Shown here: positions 1 through 8,276 of the stretch, piece after piece | Layout: each line of letters begins with the position of its first letter | Position numbering within the stretch: position 1 is the stretch's first letter | Source: Carthagonibacter sp032251515 | GTDB taxonomy: Bacteria; Gemmatimonadota; Gemmatimonadetes; Palauibacterales; Palauibacteraceae | Direction: 5' to 3' | DNA: 64,000 nt | Assembly (NCBI GenBank): GCA_032251515.1 | Contig: JAVVDU010000007.1 | Location: 1 to 64,000, forward strand | Made by a program: the position numbers and the translations under genes | Notes under the pieces: model-generated | What the model was told of the DNA's origin: nothing | The model's input: only the letters and a program-made list of their open reading frames with translations | The model's database searches: none

Positions 1-2
1 CG

Positions 3-1178
3 CCGGGGCTGAACGGCGACCGGCACGACATCGACATGTGCATCTCGTTCGACGAACTGGAGAAGGTGTTCGAACGGACGGACGTGCACCCCCTGGCCGA
101 ATCCGTCACCCTGCAGCGGATCCCGCCCGAGCGACGGCGCCACCTGTCGCTGGCCGGCGGTCTGCCACGGGCCGTGCTGGAGGACCAGCGGCAGACGTCC
201 CGGCGGTTCAAGAAGGAGCGGGGCCTCGGCACGCTCCCCGCGGTGGCCCGCGCCGTCCTCGAGGACGAAACCTCGCTCGGCTTCGTCGACATACTCCCGT
301 TCGACGGGAACCTCGGACACCCGGCCTACGGACCGCCGGAGGACCTGTTCTGGCGCAAGGACGTGGCGGAGTTGATGGAACCGCCCCGCTCCGACGAACC
401 CGTGGTGGAGGGGTCCTTCGTGCCGAGCCTGGATATCACGTTCGAGCCGGCACTGGACGACTCCGATCCGGCGGACCCCGCCGAGGTGCAGCGGATCCTC
501 GATCTCATCGGTACGACCCCCGACGGTCGTCACTGGAACACCGGCTCCTGCGGTCACGAGACCTGCGTGGAGTTCGCGACCGCCGTGGCGCGCGGCCGCA
601 GCACGTTGTCGCTGTGCCCGATCTACCTGGCGCGCCAGTTCGAGAGAGCCTCACGGGACGCCCTGCACGACGGCCTGACGGGTGTGTTCACGTACCGTGT
701 CCTGGTCGAGCGCCTGGAGCAGGAGCTGTCGCGCGCCAGCCGCACCGGCGCCTCAATCGCGCTGATATTCGTGGACCTGGATGGCTTCAAGCCGGTGAAC
801 GACACGCACGGCCACGGTCTCGGCAACAAGATCCTGGTCGGAATCGCCCGGATCCTGCAGGACGCGGTGCGCAGCACCGACATCGTGTGTCGCTACGGCG
901 GCGACGAGTTCGTGCTCATCCTCGTGAATCCCGATCGCCAGGGCGTGGCGCGCGTGGCGGAGGAGATCCGGCGCGCCGGGGAGGCCTTCACCGTGGAGAC
1001 GGGAACCGGAGAGGCGGGGGTTACGCTGAGTATAGGCGTGGCATATCATTCCGGAGTCACGCGGTCGAGTCCCACGCGCGAAGAGCTCATGGAGGAGGCG
1101 GACGCCGCCCTCTACGTAGCCAAGGCGCAGGGAGGTAACACCGTGCATCCGACGCTCGGAGGACAGCTCGTTTCATGA
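3..1178 (+). CDS. [FeFe]-hydrogenase-like sensor fused to GGDEF domain (5' partial)
   Basis: The frame is open to the left edge, so the gene starts outside the window; the ATG at 36 is probably internal. C-terminal half is a diguanylate cyclase: LTGVFTYR entry, then an RYGGDEFV active site, so it should make c-di-GMP. Before it lies a segment like the Fes/4Fe-4S domain that follows the H-cluster domain in group C (HydS-type) hydrogenases: NTGSCGHETC...LCP, where the first of four usual Cys is Thr. Upstream, DIDMCISFDELEKVF and FVDILPFDGNLGHP resemble the end of the hydrogenase large-subunit domain, but the Cys pair of the last H-cluster motif is replaced by Phe and Asn. It overlaps the next gene by 4 nt (ATGA). 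GGDEF is certain; the hydrogenase relation is from remembered motifs. Confidence 0.7.
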   Translation, partial: PGLNGDRHDIDMCISFDELEKVFERTDVHPLAESVTLQRIPPERRRHLSLAGGLPRAVLEDQRQTSRRFKKERGLGTLPAVARAVLEDETSLGFVDILPFDGNLGHPAYGPPEDLFWRKDVAELMEPPRSDEPVVEGSFVPSLDITFEPALDDSDPADPAEVQRILDLIGTTPDGRHWNTGSCGHETCVEFATAVARGRSTLSLCPIYLARQFERASRDALHDGLTGVFTYRVLVERLEQELSRASRTGASIALIFVDLDGFKPVNDTHGHGLGNKILVGIARILQDAVRSTDIVCRYGGDEFVLILVNPDRQGVARVAEEIRRAGEAFTVETGTGEAGVTLSIGVAYHSGVTRSSPTREELMEEADAALYVAKAQGGNTVHPTLGGQLVS

Positions 1179-1906
1179 ATCCTGAAGAAGCGGAAGCCAA
1201 GGCCGTCGTCGGACTCGACCCGTGGGGTCTGCGGCGGATCGAGAAGCTCCTCGTCGACCTGGACGGCGTGGGATCGCTGAAGATCGTGCCCGATGGCCAC
1301 GGCGGCATCGAGGAGATCCACGTCCTCACGAGCTCCACCCTGTCTCCCAAGCAGATCGTCAGGAACATCGAGTCGGCGCTGCTCGCTCACTTCGGCCTGC
1401 AGGTGGATCACCGGAAGATTTCCGTGGCCCGCCTGCGCAGCCCCGAGATCTCGCAGCAGCCGGCGGGGTCCGGCGACCTCCCGGTCGGCGCACCGGAGCC
1501 GGAGGTCGCCCCGGCGGCCGCCGAGCGACGGACGGTCCTGAAGTCTCTCCACATCGACCGGGCTACCGGCCAGCGAGTGACCTGCCGGGTCGAGCTCGAT
1601 GATGCCGGGACCACGCACGCCGGAGAAGCCGAGGGCCCGGACTTCGAGAAGAGCCGCCTGGAGGTTGCGGGACAGGCCGTACTCGAGGCGCTGCAGCTCT
1701 GTTGTTCGGAAGGCGTGAACCTCGCGCTGCAGAGCGTCTCACGAGTCGAATCGCAGGGACACGCCTACGTGGTCGCGGCCGTCGGCGCCGCCGAAGGACG
1801 GCGTGGCATCACGCTCGCCGGAATCGCACACGTGACGGATTCTCCCGAGGAGGCCGCCGTCCTGGCATGCCTCCACGCCACCAACCGCTGGCTCGCCGCG
1901 CGCTGA
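1175..1906 (+). CDS. Hypothetical protein coupled to the GGDEF sensor
   Basis: A 243-aa soluble protein with no signal peptide or membrane segment. Residues 10-80 form one conserved-looking unit (a hydrophobic strand, GGIEEIHVL, then SPKQIVRNIESALLAHFG and DHRKISVA). After a Pro/Ala/Glu-rich linker (about 90-115) residues 118-240 form a second alpha/beta unit ending in EEAAVLACLHATNRWLA. I do not recognise a named family. The ATGA overlap with the GGDEF gene implies translational coupling and a shared process, probably c-di-GMP signalling, but that rests only on context. Confidence 0.75.
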   Translation: MNPEEAEAKAVVGLDPWGLRRIEKLLVDLDGVGSLKIVPDGHGGIEEIHVLTSSTLSPKQIVRNIESALLAHFGLQVDHRKISVARLRSPEISQQPAGSGDLPVGAPEPEVAPAAAERRTVLKSLHIDRATGQRVTCRVELDDAGTTHAGEAEGPDFEKSRLEVAGQAVLEALQLCCSEGVNLALQSVSRVESQGHAYVVAAVGAAEGRRGITLAGIAHVTDSPEEAAVLACLHATNRWLAAR

Positions 1907-2243
1907 GCGCGTTCAGCGGCGAAGGACCCTGAGGCTTGCGGCGCTTGGGGTAGGGCGGTTTCTTTGTGGTTGAACTAAGCCACTGTGCCTGTTTCCCCTA
2001 ATCGAGTAGCTTTCTTTTTTCACACACTCGCAGCCTCAGTGCGGGAGGGTGTTGCCCCCGGGCCCTAGCAGAACCAAGCAAGGCGAGCGGAGAGGGACCT
2101 CCGAGCGAAGCTGAAGCATACCCAATAGCGGTGGGGTATGACTTTCATGCGAAAGGGGGTATCCGATTATGTTCCTTCTTAGCCTTCTCTTTGGCGGAAC
2201 GCTAAGGTTCTAACCCTGCGAGGGCCACGGGGGCCCATTCCTT
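1907..2243 (+). other. AT-richer intergenic leader with three consecutive hairpins
   Basis: A 337-bp gap without a gene. It contains CGGAG/CTCCG (2088-2103), a perfect 7-bp inverted repeat CATACCC/GGGTATG with a 10-nt loop (2117-2140), and CTTTC/GAAAG with a 4-nt loop (2142-2155), all upstream of the HD-GYP gene at 2244. A T run at 2012-2020 may belong to a promoter. I compared it by eye with the GEMM c-di-GMP riboswitches and saw no match. A structured 5' leader or unrecognised regulatory RNA is possible. Confidence 0.4.
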
Positions 2244-3545
2244 ATGACTGGGAATAAGCGCGCCAAGGAGATTACCGGCGTCACGACTGTCTTGGCGATT
2301 CTACTTCTCGCAACAGTCTTCCTGCGGTACCCACCTTCATTCTCGTCAGATTTCCTAATTGCCTATCTTACTTTGATGGGCCTCGGGATTATTGCCACCC
2401 TGCTACATCTCCGCTTCTCCTCTGCCGGCTACACATCCTCAATGGACTTCGTCCCAGAACTTGGAGCAATCCTCCTTCTTGGACCATCTGGTGCGCTTCT
2501 AGTCACCGTCGGTTCTGAGTTAGTATCAGGTTTCTTTCTTGAGAGGCAGAAACCTGTATACAAGAAGCTTTTCAACACATCCCAGCTCGTCCTCGCAGTT
2601 GGCTTGGCGAGTATAGCGTATGTACAACTAGGCGGCGTCTCAAGCTTGACATCCCTCTCATTTCAAGCGGTATTAGCGCCTTTTGTTGTTTCTGTACTGG
2701 TGTACTTCGCCGTCAATACCGGAACCGTGTCCTATATTGTCTCTGCCTATGAAAGCGCCCCTTTTCTCGCAACATGGCGACAACTAACCGGGGGTTTGAT
2801 CGTCTTCGACTTAACGATGAGCTCTCTCGCTTTTGCCCTAGCCTGGTTCTATGTTCAGGTAGACAATCCCGTCTTTGTATTTGCAGCAATTATCCCATTA
2901 ATAGGCCTTCGCTATTCTTACGGCACTAACTTCGAATTGCAACGTCTTAATCAAGACCTCCTACGCTTGATGGTTAAGACTATTGAGGCTCAGGATCCAT
3001 ATACATCTGGACACTCGCTTCGGGTCGCAGCGATGGCACGTGTGATCGGTGAATCACTCGGGCTTCGCGGTAAGCAACTTCGCAACCTAGAAAATGCAGC
3101 ATTACTACACGACCTTGGCAAGATTGATGTTGCCTATTCGGAGATACTCCGCCAAAAGGGACCTCTCACTCCCGAACAGCGCCAGCTTATCAGGGAGCAC
3201 CCGCAGCGCGGTGTTGACATTGTACGATCGGTGCGAAGTATACCCGAGGAGGTGTTGGCATTTATCCGGCATCACCATGAGCGCTGGGATGGTGAAGGAT
3301 ATCCAGATGGGTTGGCGGGGAAGTCAATCCCTTTGGGGGCTCGCATTATAATGGTGTGCGATACGATCGATGCCATGGCTACTGCGCGTCCATACAGGGA
3401 ACCGCTTCCGGTCACTGTCGTTCGTGACGAATTGATTAAGAATGCAGGTACACAGTTTGATGAACGTGTGGTCAGGCAGGTTCTGGCTCTCAACATTGTG
3501 GACGAGTTAGAGACTCGCCCCGTATCATATAATCACGGAGCATAA
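2244..3545 (+). CDS. Membrane HD-GYP domain c-di-GMP phosphodiesterase
   Basis: 433 aa. Residues 10-225 hold about seven hydrophobic segments forming an integral membrane sensor region. Residues 240-425 are a complete HD-GYP domain: HSLRVA (257-262), LLHDLGKID with the HD pair at 289-290, REHPQRG, HHHERWDGEGYP (343-354) with the GYP signature, and a final VCDTIDAM. All metal-ligand motifs are present, so it should hydrolyse c-di-GMP, opposing the GGDEF protein upstream. Codon use is clearly less GC-rich than that of neighbours (rows of about 52-57 percent GC), which suggests transfer. There is no good Shine-Dalgarno before the ATG; the start is chosen because the first membrane segment follows directly. 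Confidence 0.9.
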   Translation: MTGNKRAKEITGVTTVLAILLLATVFLRYPPSFSSDFLIAYLTLMGLGIIATLLHLRFSSAGYTSSMDFVPELGAILLLGPSGALLVTVGSELVSGFFLERQKPVYKKLFNTSQLVLAVGLASIAYVQLGGVSSLTSLSFQAVLAPFVVSVLVYFAVNTGTVSYIVSAYESAPFLATWRQLTGGLIVFDLTMSSLAFALAWFYVQVDNPVFVFAAIIPLIGLRYSYGTNFELQRLNQDLLRLMVKTIEAQDPYTSGHSLRVAAMARVIGESLGLRGKQLRNLENAALLHDLGKIDVAYSEILRQKGPLTPEQRQLIREHPQRGVDIVRSVRSIPEEVLAFIRHHHERWDGEGYPDGLAGKSIPLGARIIMVCDTIDAMATARPYREPLPVTVVRDELIKNAGTQFDERVVRQVLALNIVDELETRPVSYNHGA

Positions 3546-3588
3546 GACGCAGAACCGTGACTTGTATCCTGTGTCGCACACTCAGCGC

Positions 3589-6500
3589 CTAAGCCCCACG
3601 AGTCGAATCATACCATCGTCTTAGGCGATAGGGAAACCAGGCTAAGGAGTGGTCGCGCATTTGTTCTTTAAGGTCGTCGGGTGGTTGGCGTCGTCGGTCG
3701 AGAAACAAGGCCTCAACGCACCGTAGTTTTAAACCACTTGATCGATCCAAGCGTCCCAGCCGTTCTAAGGCTTCCGTTAGGCGTTTACGGCCCGCCCGGG
3801 TATCCCGGTCCAAGTACGCGTGCAACCATTCAAGGTGGTAGATCTCTTGAGCGCCTGGCTGTTCGGCAGCCGAGGTGGCGGAGAGTCTGTCGATTCTTTC
3901 CTGGGCTTCGCTTCTGTCGCCGCGTTGAAGCAGAATAAGCGCCAACCACGCGTCGATCTGGGGAAGGAACTCCTCAGCGGCAGCCTGCCGCGCCATCTGC
4001 TCAGTGGCCAGAAAGGTTTCCTCAGCGTCGCGGGAACGGCCTTGATAGAACTGCGCCGTAGCACGGTTCAACTTCGTGAGGAGTGCCACGTCGATGGGAT
4101 CAGAAAGGGACTTCTGCACCGTCTCAACACTCGAGAGGTATTCCTCGCACTTGTCCCACTGCCCGCTCTCCATAGCACAGCAGGCAAGGTTGTTCCAAGC
4201 CGATGTCAGCGTCAGCAACTCGTGATTCTTGCGCGCCCGCCTCTCGATCGTTCGAAATATGTGTGTGGCCTGATCCCACTTAGCCAGACGTGTCGCAACC
4301 AGCCCGTTCAGGTGCTCGAGTCTCGATGCCCAAGTCTCCTGTAGGTCGGAAGCAAAGCCTTCGGCATGTCGAAGATAGGTCTCAGCTTGCCGTACATCTA
4401 CGAAGAACAGGCTGTAGGCGGCATTACAGGTTAGAACGCTGACACGAGCCTCTCTTGTGAGCGATTCGTCCTTCCACAGTTCGCCGTCGCCACTAAGCTT
4501 GCTGAGGTTCTCAGAGATCTCTCTTGCTGCGACTGAATCACGCTGGCGAATAGCGACCTTCAATTGCCAGAAGAGGGCCTCCGCCGTGGCGAGCACCTGA
4601 GTCGACTCGCTCGTGGCCGATCGGGCATCGGCATGGATCTCTTGGAGTGTCTGCTTGCTTATCTCCCACCGCGAACCCTCCGTAGAGCACTCCACCATCC
4701 GCAACTTCAACCGAATCACGTCTTCCGCGGGCAGGTCCGGCTCGAGCCTCAGCAGCTCGTTGAAGTGCTCGCGGGCTGACTCGAGGCGGGCGCTCTTCAG
4801 CTCCGACTCCGCCAGGATCCGCAGGGCGGCGAGGTCCTCGTCGGGTGTTGCGGCGGCGCTGCGGGCAAGCTCGGCCATGGACACCGCTTCGGTGTGACCT
4901 CCCGATGCGGCGGCCTGGGTGGCCGCAGCGAGGGCGTAGCCGTAGGCTTTTCGCTTCTCGTCGCCGCGGAAGTAGTGCCGCGCGAGAAGCCCGGGTTCCG
5001 TGTCGGGCTCCTCTTCGAGAAGCCGGGCGGCCCGCAGATGCAGCGCGGTCCGCCGCATGCCCGTCATCTCCGTGTAGACGTACTCCCGCATCAGGTCGTT
5101 GACGAAGTCGAGATGAGAGTCTCCGTCGATCAGGAGTCCCTTCGAGTAGAGATCCGCGCTCTCGTCGGCTGCCTCGTCCAGCTCCAGGCCCGCCACCTTC
5201 GAGACCAGTCGCGGTGTGGCGTGCCGCTCCAACACGGCCACCGACTGCAGGAGTCGCGATCCGGACTGGCGGACGTTCCGGAAGCGCACGGCCAGCAGGT
5301 CGCGCACGCTTTCGTCGTTCAGCGGCTCCCAGTCCTCCATGTCGGGAGTCCACTCGCCGGCCGTCACGGCGGTCATCAGGAGCGCGAGGGCGTAGAACGG
5401 ATTGCCGGACGCGAGCCGCTGGGCGATCCCCACCACGGGGTGGTGCTCCATCTCGGGCCGCGTACCGACGAGGAGCTCCCGCACGTGTCCGCGCGACAGG
5501 GGCTGGAGGCGGATCTCGACCGTCGAGTTGCTGTCGTGCGGCGATGCGACGGGGATGCGCTCCGGCAGCGGGCCGTACCGCGAGGCCCGCACGGAGGCCA
5601 CGAGCAGGAACGGCGCCTTCGCGAGGCGCCGTCCGACGTAGTGCAGCAAGCCGGCCGACGTGTCGTCGATCCAGTGGGCATCATCGATGATCCAGACGAT
5701 CGGCTTCCTTTCGGCGGCCAGCCCCATCAGGTGGGAGACCTCTTCGTACAGGCGCCGACGCCACGCGCTGGGGTCCACGCCTTCGTCCTCGGGGATCGAG
5801 GCCACGGGAAAGTCCGGCAGCATGTACCCGAGTCGGGCGAAAGGCTTCGCCGCCTCCGGCGTGACGAGCAGCTCCGAGGCGATCGGGCCGATGGCCTCCA
5901 CGATCGGACCGTAGGGCAGCTCCTGCTCGGCGGGAAAGCAGCGGCTCTCGATGAGCCTGACGTCCTCGACGGTCAGGCTGCGCTTGAATTCGCGCAGGAG
6001 CCGGGATTTTCCGATGCCGGCCTCCCCGGTCACCAGGATGGCGCTGACGGTCGATTCGCGGAGCGAGGTCGCGGCCTGCTGCAGCAGCTCGAACTCGGCG
6101 GACCGGCCGACCAACGGACCCTCGGGCTCGTCGGAGGCCACCTCCGTCGTCCGGGCCTCGGGATTCCTGCGGAGCCGGTCCACGAAGTCCCGCATCGCGT
6201 CGGACATCCCTCCGGAGACTTCCTCGAGCAGGGTCTTCTCGACGGACTCGAAGTGCGTGATGGCGCCCTGCCGGTCACCCTGCAGCCAGAGAGCCCGCAT
6301 CAGGGCGAGGTGGGCTCCTTCATCGAGGGGCGACGCGTCGACGAGGCGGAGGGCGGCCGTACACATGTGTGCCCAGTTCCCGGTGGTCTCGCACTCGGCC
6401 ACGTAGTTTCGCAGTGCGACCTCGAAGACCCGGCGCAGCTGGGTCCGCTGCGACTCGAGCCACTGGTCGAACTCGGGCGTCGCGACGCCGACGAGACCGT

Positions 6501-6864
6501 CGGCGAAGGGGCCCTTGTAGAGCCCGATGGCCTCGGCGAGCCGTCCCTCGTGGAAGGCTTGCTGAAACTGCAGGGCATCGAGAGTGACCTGCTTCGGATC
6601 CGCGACGACGCTCTTCCTGCGGTCGGTTCGTATGGCTCCGTCCAGCTTCCGCCCGAGATCGTAGAAGGCCTGGCTGAGCGAATGCCGGGCCCGCTCCGCG
6701 GTCGTCGTCCAGAAAAGCTGTACCAGGCGCCCCCGTGTGAAGGCGCGGCCCTCGGCGAAAGCCAGGTACAGGAGGAGCGCCACGTGCTTCTTGGAGCGGA
6801 GCGTGATGGGCTCTCCGCCCGGATGCCTCAGTTCGACCCCGCCGAGACTTTGAATCTCCACCAT
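3589..6864 (-). CDS. SARP-type regulator: winged helix, BTAD, AAA ATPase, TPR
   Basis: 1091 aa. Residues 1-95 form an OmpR-like winged helix (LRSKKHVALLLYLAF start of the recognition unit). Residues 97-235 form a bacterial transcriptional activation domain typical of SARP regulators. From 250 an ATPase module follows, with Walker A GEAGIGKS (280-287) and Walker B IVWIIDDAHW (389-398). The C-terminal 500 residues are helical TPR-like repeats. This is the layout of large SARP/LAL-type activators that bind repeats at the -35 region. It converges on the HD-GYP gene with a 43-bp gap. The C-terminal third, roughly 3589-4700, has lower GC (about 52-63 percent per row) than the rest (65-75 percent), as if the gene were a mosaic. 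Target genes are unknown; its own promoter carries tandem repeats. Confidence 0.85.
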   Translation of the reverse strand: MVEIQSLGGVELRHPGGEPITLRSKKHVALLLYLAFAEGRAFTRGRLVQLFWTTTAERARHSLSQAFYDLGRKLDGAIRTDRRKSVVADPKQVTLDALQFQQAFHEGRLAEAIGLYKGPFADGLVGVATPEFDQWLESQRTQLRRVFEVALRNYVAECETTGNWAHMCTAALRLVDASPLDEGAHLALMRALWLQGDRQGAITHFESVEKTLLEEVSGGMSDAMRDFVDRLRRNPEARTTEVASDEPEGPLVGRSAEFELLQQAATSLRESTVSAILVTGEAGIGKSRLLREFKRSLTVEDVRLIESRCFPAEQELPYGPIVEAIGPIASELLVTPEAAKPFARLGYMLPDFPVASIPEDEGVDPSAWRRRLYEEVSHLMGLAAERKPIVWIIDDAHWIDDTSAGLLHYVGRRLAKAPFLLVASVRASRYGPLPERIPVASPHDSNSTVEIRLQPLSRGHVRELLVGTRPEMEHHPVVGIAQRLASGNPFYALALLMTAVTAGEWTPDMEDWEPLNDESVRDLLAVRFRNVRQSGSRLLQSVAVLERHATPRLVSKVAGLELDEAADESADLYSKGLLIDGDSHLDFVNDLMREYVYTEMTGMRRTALHLRAARLLEEEPDTEPGLLARHYFRGDEKRKAYGYALAAATQAAASGGHTEAVSMAELARSAAATPDEDLAALRILAESELKSARLESAREHFNELLRLEPDLPAEDVIRLKLRMVECSTEGSRWEISKQTLQEIHADARSATSESTQVLATAEALFWQLKVAIRQRDSVAAREISENLSKLSGDGELWKDESLTREARVSVLTCNAAYSLFFVDVRQAETYLRHAEGFASDLQETWASRLEHLNGLVATRLAKWDQATHIFRTIERRARKNHELLTLTSAWNNLACCAMESGQWDKCEEYLSSVETVQKSLSDPIDVALLTKLNRATAQFYQGRSRDAEETFLATEQMARQAAAEEFLPQIDAWLALILLQRGDRSEAQERIDRLSATSAAEQPGAQEIYHLEWLHAYLDRDTRAGRKRLTEALERLGRLDRSSGLKLRCVEALFLDRRRQPPDDLKEQMRDHSLAWFPYRLRRWYDSTRGA

Positions 6865-7205
6865 GGGCGCCTCGCTCCTGTCCCTCTCACCGTTGGCGTC
6901 CGTGCCGTGCCGGGCCCCAAAGAATACCCGGGATTATCATCAGATTATCATCACGAGCGATGATATGCGTCGTGGCACGGCTTCGCGGCGCGTGTCCGAA
7001 CCGTCCGGGGGCGGGGCCCATCTTGGATCCCGGCGGGGACCGGCGTAGCTTCCCCCGCCGACACCGGGGGCGTCGGGGACAGGTGGGGCAGGCCCGTCGA
7101 AGGGCCCGCATCGAGGGGACTCGCAGCGCAGGAGACGCGGCAGACATGAGGACGGAGGGTCGGACACCTGGCCTGCGTGGCGCGGGAGGCGTACGGAGAG
7201 CGGCG
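6865..7205. other. Divergent promoter region of the SARP gene and a lipoprotein gene
   Basis: A 341-bp gap. Its SARP-proximal part is AT-rich and contains the tandem repeats listed separately. The remaining 250 bp are GC-rich, and an open frame runs through them into the downstream lipoprotein gene, but I see no start there with a better ribosome site than 7206. No RNA gene was seen. Confidence 0.5.
6932..6953 (-). promoter_or_regulatory. Two tandem 11-bp repeats at the SARP promoter
   Basis: GATTATCATCA occurs twice with no gap (6932-6942 and 6943-6953). A -10-like hexamer TATTCT on the minus strand lies at 6926-6921, 5 bp from the nearer repeat, so the repeats overlie the -35 position. SARP regulators are known to bind direct repeats spaced by 11 bp at exactly this location. 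I infer autoregulation or control of the divergent gene. Confidence 0.5.
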
Positions 7206-8276
7206 ATGATGCGGAACGCCAAGGGATGCGCGACCGCGCGCGGATGGCGCTGGACGAAGGCGGCCGTCGTGGCGCTCCTGGGCCTGGCATGCACGGATAC
7301 GCGGCAACCCGGGGACGCGGGCTTCCCTCCCGTCGCGGAGACCTCCGTCGCATGGGCCCAGCACGATTCGGTGGCCCTGCATTCCTGGATGCCCCTGGAG
7401 GTGAAGGCCGAATCGGGTACGGCCGCGTGGATCGCCGACGCGGCTCTAGGGGGCGTCCTGCGTTTCGCCCCCGGAGCCGAGGACTACCGGCAGATGGGCA
7501 TGTTCGAGAATCCGCCGGAGGAGATGACCCGTCCCGTCAAGCTCGCCTTCTCGAGACAGTTCGGGCTGTTCGTCTATGACCTGGAGGCGCGGGAAGTGCA
7601 GGTCTACAGTCCGGGCGGGCAGCCGCTGCGCACCTTCGACCCCGGCTTCCAGCCCGCGCGCATGGAGCTGACGAGCCACCCGATCGGTCTCATCATGGCA
7701 CACCTGCAGCGAGACGCGGATTCCGTGGCTCGACTGGTGGTGGTCCACATGGACCTCCGGGGCGCGCAGACGGATACGCTTCTCTCCCCGGGCTCCCGGG
7801 GTCCCGCGGCGCTCTGGGACGTTCCCGCCCGCGGCGACTCGCTCTCGCTGGCCCCCTCCGAGGCCGGGATGTGGGCGTATTCCAAGGCCATCTCGGACAC
7901 CGTCTTCGAGATCTCGGCGCAGGGTGAGGGCCGGCGGATCGTCCTGCGCCCTCAGGACCGGGACGCGCTGGGGATCCTGGCCGACCTGGACCGGGACATC
8001 CTGTGGGTCGTCCGTCCGGATCCCGAGGCGACGGCCGCCGCCGAGGAGAAGGGACTCGCGGTGCCGCCGTCCTATCGGTACTCGGCCTACGACATCTCCC
8101 GTTCCGGGGACGAAGCCGCGACCGTGCGCGACGCGGCGTTTCTCGGTGAGCGCCGCACCCCGGAGGGGTTCGAGCCGCGGGCCGCGGCCGAGGGCATCGT
8201 CATCGGCTGGATGCCCGGGACGCCCTACCCGAACCTGGCCGGCGTGGACATGCGCGTGAGTGGGCCGGGCCGGTAG
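7206..8276 (+). CDS. Secreted or lipid-anchored beta-propeller-like protein
   Basis: 356 aa from the ATG at 7206, which has GGAGAG just upstream; a longer frame from 6960 would start in the promoter. The N-terminus (KAAVVALLGLACTD) looks like a signal peptide with a weak lipobox ending at Cys. The rest has repeated strands of the type seen in 6-bladed NHL/TolB-like propellers (AAWIADAALGGVLRF, GLFVYDLEAREVQVY, ILWVVRPDP). No catalytic motif is visible. Similar lipoproteins are common in Gemmatimonadota-like genomes, usually of unknown function. Its stop abuts the stop of the convergent M20 gene with no gap. Confidence 0.7.
   Translation: MMRNAKGCATARGWRWTKAAVVALLGLACTDTRQPGDAGFPPVAETSVAWAQHDSVALHSWMPLEVKAESGTAAWIADAALGGVLRFAPGAEDYRQMGMFENPPEEMTRPVKLAFSRQFGLFVYDLEAREVQVYSPGGQPLRTFDPGFQPARMELTSHPIGLIMAHLQRDADSVARLVVVHMDLRGAQTDTLLSPGSRGPAALWDVPARGDSLSLAPSEAGMWAYSKAISDTVFEISAQGEGRRIVLRPQDRDALGILADLDRDILWVVRPDPEATAAAEEKGLAVPPSYRYSAYDISRSGDEAATVRDAAFLGERRTPEGFEPRAAAEGIVIGWMPGTPYPNLAGVDMRVSGPGR

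Noticed and set aside
1907..2243. Cyclic di-GMP (GEMM) riboswitch in the HD-GYP leader
   Set aside because: Expected from context, but I found none of the conserved GEMM core bases; only generic hairpins are supported.
4894..6963. 689-codon open frame on the plus strand
   Set aside because: Antisense shadow of the SARP gene caused by high GC; no start signal and no recognisable domains.
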